A stretch of 64,000 bases of DNA. Origin: Corydoras sp. C115. Lineage: Eukaryota > Chordata > Actinopteri > Siluriformes > Callichthyidae. The notes below the pieces were generated by a model that saw only the letters and a program-made list of their open reading frames with translations, had not been told where the DNA came from and searched no databases. Position numbers and translations under genes: made by a program. The stretch is from positions 1,268,001-1,332,000 of the forward strand of contig JAFMOC010000059.1 in assembly GCA_019802505.1 (NCBI GenBank), written 5' to 3'. This document shows positions 49,914 to 59,400 of this stretch, one piece after another. Within the stretch, counting starts at the first letter, position 1, and each line of letters begins with the position of its first letter.

Positions 49914-50037
49914 CCCAGCGATGGATTGGCGCTCTGTCCTGGGTGTATCTGCCCAGCGCCCGAAATGTTCTCCCCTGGATGGGCATGGGGAACCCCCCCG
50001 CGACCCTAATATAGGATAAAGCGGAAGATAATGAATG
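49914..50037 (+). mobile_element. Short SINE-A (tail half only) with 13-bp duplication
   Basis: 124 bp beginning cccagcgatggattggcgct and ending gaatga. The exact repeat aatatactactag lies at 49901-49913 and 50038-50050. Confidence 0.96.
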
Positions 50038-50225
50038 AATATACTACTAGCAGATATAACTTTGTACACGCCTTCTTGTTTATTTTCATCACTTACTTTT
50101 GTGTAATTGAGCACAGTTATATAAAAGAAAAAAATCATATCTGGCCTAATTTTGCTTTAGCTTTCTTAAATCCAACAATTTTGATGCCACAACAAAAAGA
50201 CAAAAAAAATGTCCAAAAAAGTGCA

Positions 50226-50400
50226 AATTGATTTTTTTATATTTTGCTTTTTATAATAGTACATAAAGCAGCTTTACAGTATTTCGAGCCTGAACCCACA
50301 AAGAGTGAGCTGAAGCGGCGATGGCAAAAAAGACTAGGTTACGTTGTTTTTTTTAGGAAAGAAACATTGTGAGGACCGAGGGTCAGTACACCTCGGTTGT
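50226..50400. repeat. Degraded relative of the 23669 element
   Basis: Aaagcagctttacagtattt, gagctgaagcggcgatgg, gaaagaaacattgtgaggac. Confidence 0.6.
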
Positions 50401-50559
50401 CCAGATCTTTTGTAGATATTTTTCCAATCAATGTTTGATTAATTTAGGGTTTATTTGATCCTTAATGAATATTTGATTAAAAAAATAATTGGTATAACCT
50501 GCTCTAGACACTTCAGGGCCATTTAACTGGCTGAATTGTTTTGTTAAATGACATTACTT

Positions 50560-50745
50560 GTTTTTTTTTATTATTATTAGATGATATGAAGGTGAAACGT
50601 AGAAACGTTATGTTTGTCCACTTTACATTCGGTTCGTTAGCAAACGCAAGCCTGCGTGGAGGAGACTTTTATTTTGAAGTTGGCTCCTGACTCGGAACTG
50701 AACGCGGTGACTCGCCAGCGTTACAGCGCTGCGCCGTGTTGGCGT
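50560..50745. promoter_or_regulatory. CpG-rich block left of the LINE insertion
   Basis: This block, rich in CpG within AT-rich surroundings, sits directly before the GA satellite. Without the LINE it would lie only a few hundred bases from the slc39a9 promoter, so it may be the displaced upstream part of the same CpG island, or the start of a divergent transcript. No open frame supports a coding exon. Confidence 0.3.
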
Positions 50746-51000
50746 TCAGAGAGAGAGAGTGAGAGAGAGACATAGAGAATCAGCGAGAGAGAGAGAGTGA
50801 GCGAGAGACATAGAGAGAGTGAGAGACCTAGAGAGTGAGTGAGAGACCTAGAGAGTGAGCGAGAGACATAGAGAGATAGAGAGAGTGAGAGACATAGAGA
50901 GTCAGCGAGAGAGAGAGAGCGTGAGCGAGAGACATAGAGAGATAGAGTGAGTGAGAGAGATAGCGAGTGAGTGAGAGACATTAAGAGATAGAGAGAGAGT
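50744..51000. repeat. GA-rich satellite, left of the LINE
   Basis: About 250 bp of gagaga runs with irregular higher-order units of the kind gagagacatagagagtgag. The same units resume on the right of the LINE at 55826, so the LINE split one array. Ser/Leu-rich open frames here are compositional. Confidence 0.9.
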
Positions 51001-51862
51001 GACCACAACATAAATCAAAAAACGCTAGGCAAACCAAGCCTAATAATAATACACACAGGAACAAACGATCTGCGGGTGGAGCAAGAGCGAGTGGGAAATC
51101 TGCTCTGCAGAGCAGCAAAAAGGATGGCGGAGTCATTTCCAAACTCCAAAATCGTTATCTCCACACTCCTACCCCGAAGAGACTTTCACCCAGCCACCAT
51201 ACAAAGGGTCAATAGTGACATCAGCAGGGGCTGTGCTCACATACCAAATGTGCACATAGCCCACCACATAAACATCACAACAAACCACCTCCACGACCAT
51301 GTACACCTCCACAAAAACAACATCCGAGAATTCATCACGACACTAAAAAGCTACAGCAACAGGCAGAAGTAGGCCTCAGACACCCACCACAGATCTCTAC
51401 GACCACAGAACCCCTGAAAAGAGGAACCTGAGACCTCATCAATGGAACCATCACCCACCAACACAGACCCCTAGACCTTCCAGAACACCGGCGGGCAGAT
51501 CAACACCTACAAGACCACCCCCGGACAGACCTGCACACGCCAGACCACCACCGGGCAGACCAACACCGAGGAGACCTGCACCCACCAGACCACCACCCGC
51601 CAGACCACCACCTGCCAGACCACCACCTGCCAGACCTGCACCTGCCAGACAAGCACCACACGGAACACCACTAAATCCCCCAATCCAGCTAACACCACCA
51701 GCCCACCAACAACAACACAGCCCGCTACTCCACCAACCACCATTCACCACAACACCAAAACCAGGACGCAGCTACTTAAACGCCCTCAAAGGAACACCTC
51801 ACACAAATGACATGGGTGAGATCAAACAAATACTACAATACATCTGCAACAGACTCATTTAA
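51001..51862 (+). pseudogene. LINE ORF1 remnant: SGNH esterase-like part plus Pro/Arg-rich tail, frameshifted
   Basis: The frame entered at 51001 reads LIIIHTGTNDLR and runs on to a stop at 51370-51372. The GTND block is the conserved mid-domain motif of SGNH esterases found in ORF1 of many CR1/L2-type LINEs. The N-terminal part with the catalytic serine is missing, so the copy is truncated at its 5' end. In the next frame (+1), open through 51371 to the TAA at 51860-51862, a long Pro/Arg-rich stretch with RPPPA repeats ends in GRSYLNALKG and an amphipathic end, MGEIKQILQYICNRLI. The two frames look like one ORF1 broken by a small indel near 51360. The minus-strand Gly/Val-rich frames at 51451-51750 are shadows of this tail. 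Confidence 0.7.
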
Positions 51863-52078
51863 AGGTTTAAAAAAAAAAAATATTTCAAAAAATAAATAAA
51901 TAAGTAAATCATTAATAATAATATTAATAACAAATCCGGCCCACACAACTATTTATATAGATGTATACCATATATAATGTATATCATAAACATATACAGA
52001 TCTATAGTATATTGTAAATACCTAACTGTATTTCTATTTCTTTCTTTGAGTTAATACACCTTATAAACATTCTACAAC

Positions 52079-55000
52079 ATGCCCTCACTCACTATCACAA
52101 CATGGAACATTCAAGGACTAAACTCGTCAGCCTTCGGCCTAAAAAGCCTAAACACAGACTTTGCACAAGAAATCACAAATACTGACATCATAATCTTACT
52201 AGAGACATGGTGCAAAACTGACACGGTCACTCACTGTCCCCGAGACTACAGAGAGGTCCTAATACCCTCTCATAAACACAAAACAGTACGTCAGGGCAGA
52301 GGCTCGGGAGGGCTCATCATATGGTACAAAACAAAATTACATAAGGAAATTGAAATCCTTAAAACTGATAAATACCACATCTGGCTGAAATTAAAACAGT
52401 CTGCACTGACATCAAAGAAGGACCTTTACATCTGTGCCACATACATCCCCCCGTCAGACTCGCCATACTACTCGGACGACATGTTCGACAAGCTCGAAAC
52501 AGAGGCGTGTCATTTCCAGGCCCAGGGAAATGTGCTAATCTGTGGAGACTTAAATGCCAGAACAGGATCTCATCCCGACATTATCAAGACTCACGGTGAC
52601 CAATACATTGACAACAACATGGTCCTCACAAACCACCCCTCCCTAACCACCAGAAACAACTCAGACACGACGATCAACAAAAACGGTAAAGCCCTGCTGC
52701 AGCTCTGTCGAAGTCTGGGTCTGTACATCATCAACGGTAGGATAAGAGGGGACTCGTTTGGCAGATACACATTTTGCTCACCTCTTGGGAACAGTACAGT
52801 AGATTACATGATAACAGACTTAGATCCTTTCTCTCTCAGTGCATTCACTGTTAAACCTCTAACCCCTCTGTCTGATCACAGCCAAATCACTGTGTTCATT
52901 AAAAAGACAGACTCTAACACCACCACACGCACACGGCCCAGTAAGCTGTACAACATCCACAAACCCTACAGATGGGCCCAAAACAGCACAGACCAATACC
53001 AGAACGCAATCAATAACCAAGAAATTCAATCACTTTTAGACACCTTTCTGGACACCACATACACTCACAGTGAAGAAGGAGTTAATCTGGCAACCCAAAA
53101 CCTAAACTTTATATTTAAAAGATCAGCAGAAAAAGCTAACCTCAAACCTAAAACCAGATCAAATACCCAAAATGTAAACAATGAAAAATGGTTTGATAAA
53201 GAATGTCAAAATTTAAGGAAACAACTTAGAAAACTATCCAACCAAAAACATAGAGACCCAAACAACCCAAACATACGACTTCTTTACTGTGAGACACTCA
53301 AACTATACAAACGCACACTCAGAACCAAAAAAGCACAACACGCACAGAACCAACTGACAATAATCGAGGAGTCCATCAACACTCACCAGTTCTGGGAAAA
53401 TTGGAACAAACTAAAGAAAAGAAAAAAGGAAGAACTAGCAATCCAAGATGGAGAAATCTGGACTGAACACTTCCAATCCCTGTACAAAAACATAGAACCA
53501 AATTCAAACCCAAAACAAAAACAAATCAGCCATAAACTAATAGAGCTGGAAAAAATCATCAAGGACCAGCAGAACCCTTTAGACCACTTAATTACAAATC
53601 AGGAACTCCAAAAGAAAATCAACCACCTAAAACCAAACAAAGCCCCGGGACTCGATGGGATCCTCAACCAAATGATCAAACACTCCAGCAATAAATTCCA
53701 CCTGGCCATTTTAAAATTATATAACCTGGTTCTGAGTGCAGGCAGCTTCCCTGAAATCTGGAATCAAGGTTTATTAACTCCAATATATAAAAGTGGAGAT
53801 AAATTCGACCCTAATAATTACAGAGGCATCTGTGTGAACAGTAATCTGGGGAAGTTATTCTGTAGCATAATTAACTCACGGCTACTGAACTTCCTTACGG
53901 AACACGATGTCCTGAGTAAAAGTCAAATCGGCTTTCTACCAAATTACCGCACAACAGATCACATTTACACCCTACACACCCTGATAGACAAACATGTGAC
54001 ACAAAATAACTCCAAAATATTCGCATGTTTTATTGACTTTAAAAAAGCATTCGATTCAATCTGGCATGAAGGGCTGTTTTATAAACTGTTAGAAAGTGGT
54101 GTGGGGGGTAAATCATACGATCTGATTAAATCCATGTACACAGGAAACACGTGCGGAATTAGAATCGGCAACAAAAGGACAGACTTTCTCTCTCAGAGGC
54201 GGGGAGTGAGACAGGGCTGCTGCTTAAGCCCCACATTATTTAACATCTACATCAACGAACTCGCCTCCACCTTAGAGAGTTCTCCAGCACCCGGTCTCAC
54301 TCTCCACCACTCAGAGGTGAAACTCCTGCTGTACGCAGACGACCTGGTCCTGCTGTCCCCCACCGCTCAGGGTCTGCAGCAGAACCTGGACCTGCTGCAG
54401 CAGTACTGTCAGACCTGGGCCCTGACAGTTAACCTCAAGAAAACCAAAATCCTAACCTTCCAAAAAAGATCCAGCTCTCAGGGAACAAAGCACACCTTCA
54501 CATTAGGAACACAGCAAATCCAACACGCCAAACAGTACACCTACCTCGGCCTCACCATCAGCTCCTCTGGAAGCTTCAAACTCAACCTGGCAGTAAATGA
54601 ACTGAGAGAAAAAGCACGCAGAGCTTTCTACGCCATAAAACAACAAACCCCCGTAGAAATTCCAGTCCCAATTTGGCTAAAAATATTAGAAGGGGTTATT
54701 GAACCGATTGCCCTGTATGGCAGTGAGGTGTGGGGTCCGCTGACTCAGCAACCACCTAACAAATGGGACAAGCATCCAATTGAGACCCTGCATGCAGAAT
54801 TCTGTAAAATAATCTTAAAGGTGCACAGACACACAACAAACAACGCATGCAGGGCAGAATTAGGCCGTTACCCTCTAAATATTAAAATACAAAAAAGGGC
54901 AATTAAATTCTACAAACACCTGAAAGAGAGCGACCCTCACACCTACCATTACAAAGCTCTGCAATCCCAAGAGATGAGCACACACACCAGTCCCCTCATC

Positions 55001-55576
55001 CAACTGATCCTGAGTCACTGCAGCACCACACACACACCCACACACACTCACACACCACAGACTCAGGGTCAGGGTCAAGTCTCAGTCCCGATTCGGACCA
55101 ACCAAATCACCCAAACACTCAAAGATAATTATTTAAAGCAGTGGGAAACTGAAAGTCAGTCCCAGAGTAAAATGGAGTGTTATCTGACCCTAAAGCGGCC
55201 GTACACACCGGCAGCCTATCTGAGCCGTGTGACGGACCCCGGACCGAGACACGCCCTGACCAGGTACAGACTCAGCGCTCATCAGCTGGCCATCGAGACG
55301 GGGCGACACCGGCAGACCTGGCTGCCCCGAGAGAAGAGGGTGTGTCAGCGATGTCCCCTGAACAGAACCGAGACAGAGCTGCACTTTCTCACCGAATGCA
55401 CCAAATACACCGACATCAGAGAGAAATATTACAACAAACTCACACACATCATCCCCAACTTCACCTCCCTCACCCCCACCCAAAAACTGCCCCACCTGCT
55501 GGGGGAACACAGGGAGAGCTGTGTACTGGCAGCACTGTACACATACACCTGCCACCAGGAGAGGGACAGAGAGTGA
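52079..55576 (+). CDS. LINE ORF2 protein: APE endonuclease, reverse transcriptase, CCHC
   Basis: This 1165-residue protein nicks target DNA and copies the element's RNA at the nick. The APE-type endonuclease covers about residues 1-275, with N10 (TTWN), E42 (LLETW), Y122, GDLNAR at 156-161, VDY at 241-243 and SDHS at 265-268. The reverse transcriptase covers about 480-800: NKAPGLD at 520-526, the first catalytic Asp D653 in FIDFKKAFDS, RQGCCLSP around 712, and YADD at 752-755. A C-terminal zinc-knuckle-like C1089-x2-C1092-x9-H1102-x4-C1107 follows a lead-in reading RYRLSAHQLAIETGR. A His/Thr stretch near residues 980-1000 is encoded by CA-rich DNA. No RNase H domain is seen. There is no stop or frameshift, so the insertion is young. 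The exact LINE clade is not assigned. Confidence 0.93.
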   Translation: MPSLTITTWNIQGLNSSAFGLKSLNTDFAQEITNTDIIILLETWCKTDTVTHCPRDYREVLIPSHKHKTVRQGRGSGGLIIWYKTKLHKEIEILKTDKYHIWLKLKQSALTSKKDLYICATYIPPSDSPYYSDDMFDKLETEACHFQAQGNVLICGDLNARTGSHPDIIKTHGDQYIDNNMVLTNHPSLTTRNNSDTTINKNGKALLQLCRSLGLYIINGRIRGDSFGRYTFCSPLGNSTVDYMITDLDPFSLSAFTVKPLTPLSDHSQITVFIKKTDSNTTTRTRPSKLYNIHKPYRWAQNSTDQYQNAINNQEIQSLLDTFLDTTYTHSEEGVNLATQNLNFIFKRSAEKANLKPKTRSNTQNVNNEKWFDKECQNLRKQLRKLSNQKHRDPNNPNIRLLYCETLKLYKRTLRTKKAQHAQNQLTIIEESINTHQFWENWNKLKKRKKEELAIQDGEIWTEHFQSLYKNIEPNSNPKQKQISHKLIELEKIIKDQQNPLDHLITNQELQKKINHLKPNKAPGLDGILNQMIKHSSNKFHLAILKLYNLVLSAGSFPEIWNQGLLTPIYKSGDKFDPNNYRGICVNSNLGKLFCSIINSRLLNFLTEHDVLSKSQIGFLPNYRTTDHIYTLHTLIDKHVTQNNSKIFACFIDFKKAFDSIWHEGLFYKLLESGVGGKSYDLIKSMYTGNTCGIRIGNKRTDFLSQRRGVRQGCCLSPTLFNIYINELASTLESSPAPGLTLHHSEVKLLLYADDLVLLSPTAQGLQQNLDLLQQYCQTWALTVNLKKTKILTFQKRSSSQGTKHTFTLGTQQIQHAKQYTYLGLTISSSGSFKLNLAVNELREKARRAFYAIKQQTPVEIPVPIWLKILEGVIEPIALYGSEVWGPLTQQPPNKWDKHPIETLHAEFCKIILKVHRHTTNNACRAELGRYPLNIKIQKRAIKFYKHLKESDPHTYHYKALQSQEMSTHTSPLIQLILSHCSTTHTPTHTHTPQTQGQGQVSVPIRTNQITQTLKDNYLKQWETESQSQSKMECYLTLKRPYTPAAYLSRVTDPGPRHALTRYRLSAHQLAIETGRHRQTWLPREKRVCQRCPLNRTETELHFLTECTKYTDIREKYYNKLTHIIPNFTSLTPTQKLPHLLGEHRESCVLAALYTYTCHQERDRE

Positions 55577-55577
55577 C

Positions 55578-55579
<2 letters not shown>

Positions 55580-55612
<33 letters not shown>
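55580..55612. repeat. (CA)n microsatellite in LINE 3' UTR
   Basis: An almost pure (CA)n run starting a few bases after the ORF2 stop. It is likely unstable in length. Confidence 0.95.
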
Positions 55613-55616
<4 letters not shown>

Positions 55617-55793
55617 CTACTTTTATTTAAATATTTATATATATGTATATATTATACTATTTCACTGTATACTATGTACATTCTTGTAATTTTGTAAATT
55701 TGTTTTTATTGTTTATTGTTTTAATTTTATTTTAATTTTATTTTATTTTTGTAAACCAGCTTTGTGCAATACAAATGTATAATTTGTCATGCA

Positions 55794-55799
55794 AATAAA
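55794..55799 (+). terminator. LINE polyadenylation signal AATAAA
   Basis: AATAAA lies 26 bp before the end of the element and is followed by the tandem tail of aaattga-type units. The tail is a short tandem repeat, not poly(A), as in CR1/L2-like LINEs. Confidence 0.7.
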
Positions 55800-55825
55800 G
55801 CTTTTAAATTGAAAAATTGAAAATT

Positions 55826-55900
55826 GAGTGAGTGAGAGACATTGAAAGATAGATAGAGATAGTGAGTGAGAGACATTGAGAGAGAGAGAGAGAGAGAGTG
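55826..55900. repeat. GA-rich satellite, right of the LINE
   Basis: Continuation of the array at 50744-51000, with gtgagagacatt units and a pure (GA)n stretch. The 18 bases gagtgagtgagagacatt at 55826-55843 also occur at 50965-50982. They may be the target-site duplication, but in repetitive DNA this cannot be proved. Confidence 0.85.
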
Positions 55901-56341
55901 ATGGCCTACAGGAGCAGTGACTGAAGCGTTATTATTTATCTGATAAATAAACTCGGTTCTCCGGCTGTGAGGAACAGAGAACCAAGCGGACTGGTTCTTG
56001 TTGTTGGTTCGCTTCCTTTGGTATTTGAATCTCGGGGTTTCTGAAGCTGGTGAGTCTGTAATGGAGTTCGGTGGCCGCCGCGTCTGACCGAGAGCCTCGC
56101 GGTTGTTGATGCCTCATTGTCCGGTTGTTTCCCACCGCGGGGTCCGCGGGCTGCGTCGCTAACGGAACAAAAGCGGCAGAGCGGGCGGCTTGTTTACACC
56201 GCGGCCATTGGGGCTGAATAAACCGCGGTGTTGGTGTTGCTGCTGCCGCCACTGCTGCTGCTGCACGACGGAGCTCGACGCCGAACTTCCCGGGGACCGT
56301 TTACTCTCGTGGAAGCCGAACTGTTCCAACACCCAGAGAAC
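55900..56341 (+). promoter_or_regulatory. CpG-rich promoter and 5' UTR region of slc39a9
   Basis: A GC- and CpG-rich block directly before the start codon. At about 56200-56216 the sequence gcggccattgggg holds a YY1-like core (GGCCATT) overlapping an inverted CCAAT box (ATTGG), typical of housekeeping promoters. There is no clear TATA box. Two short upstream open frames (56061-56087 and 56109-56162) would lie in the 5' UTR if transcription begins upstream of them. The transcription start cannot be placed from sequence alone. Confidence 0.5.
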
Positions 56342-56437
56342 ATGGACGACTTCAGCTCCATCAGTCTGCTGTCTCTGTCGATGTTGATCGGCTGTTATGT
56401 AGCAGGAATAATTCCCCTGGCTGTGAACTTTTCGGAG
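56342..56437 (+). CDS. slc39a9: slc39a9 coding exon 1
   Basis: Codes residues 1-32, ending NFSE, and stops in phase 0 at the donor GAG|gtgagt. It holds the first membrane helix. The reading frame stays open upstream without an ATG, so the ATG at 56342 is the natural start. The 5' UTR lies in the CpG-rich stretch before it. Confidence 0.95.
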
Positions 56438-59400
56438 GTGAGTCGCGTCATCATATCCACCTGCTCTGTTTGTCTAACACAGGGGTGTCGAACCCAAATG
56501 CACCTGGGGTCGAAACCCTAAATGTACCTGGGGCCAAAGCTCAAATGCACCGGGGGCCAAGACCCAAATGCACCTGAGGTCGAAACCCTAAATGTACCTG
56601 GGGCAAAAGCTCAAATGCACCCTGGGACCCAAGTCTCAAATGCACCCTGGGACCCAAGTCCCAAATGCACCCTGGGACCCAAGTCCCAAATGCACCCTGG
56701 GACCCAAGACCCAAATGCACCCTGGGACCCAAGTCCCAAATGCACCCTGGGACCCAAGACCCAAATGCACCCGGGGGCCCAAGACCCAAATGCACCCGGG
56801 GGCCCAAGACCCAAATGCACCCGGGGGCCCAAGACCCAAATGCACCCGGGGGCCAAGACCCAAATGCACCCGGGGGCCCAAGTCCCAAATGCACCCTGGG
56901 GCCCAAGTCCCAAATGCACCCTGGGGCCCAAGTCCCAAATGCACCCTGGGGCCCAAGTCCCAAATGCACCCTGGGGCCCAAGTCCCAAATGCACCCTGGG
57001 GCCCAAGTCCCAAATGCACCCTGGGGCCCAAGTCCCAAATGCACCCTGGGGCCCAAGTCCCAAATGCACCCTGGGGCCCAAGTCCCAAATGCACCCGGGG
57101 GCCCAAGTCCCAAATGCACCCGGGGGCCAAGACCCAAATGCACCCGGGGCCAAAAGTCTAAGCATACTTCAGGTCTCTGGCCGAACAGGATGAACATTTA
57201 TTGACCACACTCGCAGTAAATGTTACGAACATGAAAATAAGTAGTAATAAAAACAAACAGTGAAATTATTCCAGAGTAAATCAACTTTCCATTCGTTATC
57301 TTCCGCTTTATCCTCTACTTGGGTCTCCCCATGACCATCCAGGGGAGACCGTTTCGGGCGCTGGGCAGATACACCAGGACAGAGTGTATCTCAAATAGTT
57401 ACAGTTGTAAGTTCTTAAAACTTAGTTGTTACACATTCAAGCCTGTCAGGGATTAAGAGAAACATTCATAAAACAATTGTATTGTATACAGTTGCTGTTT
57501 TTATATTCAAACTAGATCAAGTTATGATTTTAGTTCAATAGTTTTATTGTCCTCTGCCCAGAAGAAGCAACAGCCACACTGTACAATGAAATTGCTGTAT
57601 GCCACTGATTTAAGAGTGCATATTTGGTAAGAGTGGTATTTGATTTGTAACACTGACCAAAGTTCTCCTGAAATCACAAACTCATGTCAAACATAGTCTT
57701 ATCAAAGCCAGGCTTCTTTCTATACCGTTAATCCGGTGTGCACTTATATAAGTGACTAAATGCTTAACTTTATATTTTTGGGTTAATTGATCATAAAATT
57801 CACAATATTTTATTATTCAGATTATACTATACTGACTTGTATACTTTTTTTTTTTTTTTTTTTTTTATCAAACATGTTTATTTATTGACCTGTCAGAGAA
57901 AATCTTTAAGGAAAACAATGCGATGTCATTGATTTTGACCAGCAAAGAAAACGGCATTGTGGTCAGTGTACCCTCTGATAAGCAACGTGTAATTGATTGT
58001 GTTGTCTAAACAAGTTGATCATCATTATGCAACATATTCAGTGTAGTTTAAACTCAGTTTAATGTACTGTATTTATTGTTTTTGCTATTTGAATTATGTG
58101 GCTGCTTTGATTTTCTGATGTTGGTGCATATGCATAGAAAAATACTAATAAATGTATTCAATAATGCACATAATTGAGTCATTAAGCATCATTACCAGTG
58201 GGGAGTTGTCTGTTTGGGCCGCACTTGTTTCAGTAATTAACACTGACCTGTTAGGGACCTTGTTGACATAATTTCATGCCATTAAACACACCTATCTTGT
58301 AGGTACATACAGAAATCGTAGTCATTTCAGCATAGCTTGTTTGTATGTCCAATTATGTGAACTATTTGTGTTGCCATTCAACCTGTTAAACCTGATCCAG
58401 TAGTAAATATGTTTTCACTAAATGTCCCGGCACTGTCTTGCATTAAACTCCACCCTAATAGCATTCAGGCAGCATGGGTTGTGTGGTCATCTCCTGTCAC
58501 TGATGAAAACAAATGGTGCACTGGAAAACCGAGGCCCCAAAGTGGATCTCAATAACTGATTCACAGAAGAATATAGGATCCAGCAAATCCCCTCCTCTGC
58601 ACCTTCAATACTCAATAATGAAGTGAGGAATTAAATCAGACATGTTCAACAAAAAAATCAACAAAACCCTCCAGGACAGAGAAGATCTACCCAAGTTTAC
58701 CAATTCGTGTTAACCTGAACTTTTTTTTTTCCTCACAAAATGAGATACAATCCCAGTGATTTGGTTAATTGCTTTGAGGCCCAACAGTGAAAGCTTGCAG
58801 TCCTAAGATTTCTCTCTCATCTGGGTCGAGAGGTTGATTTAAATGAATCGCTGCCCACTTGATAGTAAAACTAATGAACAAATGTTTTACATTCATGTCA
58901 TAGTTCTTGACCTTTTGTTTCCCTGCAGGAGAAGCTAAAGCTGGTGACTGTGTTGGGAGCGGGCTTGCTGTGTGGTACTGCATTGGCTGTAATCATTCCT
59001 GAAGGGGTACATGCACTTTATGAGGAGGTGCTGGAGGGTAAGGCATCTGTCTGATTTTAAAATACTGACGCATTTCACAGGTACCTGTTTTTATTGTAGG
59101 TACGATGGCATTCTTCATGTTTTTTGTTGTAAAGGTTGAATTGCTTGTCTAAAGGAACGTCATAAGAAAAGATCGCATGTCAAAAGCTTAAAAGCAACTC
59201 CATTTACATTCTCTCACATTTAAACCTGCCATTTTCAATATATACTGTTCCAGTAAAATGTTTGGACACACCCCTTCATTGTCTCCACATCCATTGTCTA
59301 TTTCCTCCACTTACCATATAGATGGAGTCGTTTTACAATTACTGACTGTTCTCCATCTTTGTTTTTGTTAGTCCCCTGTTGGTTCTCTGTTCTCTATTGG

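Larger units (their letters stand above)
51001..55825 (+). mobile_element. Non-LTR retrotransposon (APE-type LINE), 5'-truncated, ORF2 intact
   Basis: About 4.8 kb: a partial ORF1 (51001-51862), an AT-rich spacer (51863-52078), an intact ORF2 (52079-55576), a short 3' UTR with (CA)n and an AATAAA, and a tail of aaattga/aaaattga units ending near 55825. It has no LTRs. The order SGNH-type ORF1, then APE endonuclease, then reverse transcriptase, places it with the CR1/L2/Rex1/I-like supergroup; I cannot fix the clade by eye. It lies in the + direction, splits a GA satellite and ends about 516 bp before the slc39a9 ATG. Confidence 0.9.

Noticed and set aside
50721..51011. Ser/Leu-rich 96-codon minus frame
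   Set aside because: Translation of the GA satellite.
51451..51750. Gly/Val-rich minus-strand frames
   Set aside because: Reverse of the Pro/Arg-rich ORF1 tail of the LINE.
55177..55689. A 170-codon + frame and minus frames at the end of ORF2
   Set aside because: They are shadows of the conserved ORF2 C-terminus in other frames, extended by the (CA)n repeat.
56496..57160. Evenly spaced repeats resembling a CRISPR array
   Set aside because: The units are head-to-tail with no unique spacers, and the host is a vertebrate.
56522..57204. Overlapping open frames of 164-223 codons on both strands rich in PNAPWGPSPKCT-type repeats
   Set aside because: They arise from a 25-bp unit without stops; the peptide period is 25 residues in every frame, and the array lies in an intron after a clear splice donor.
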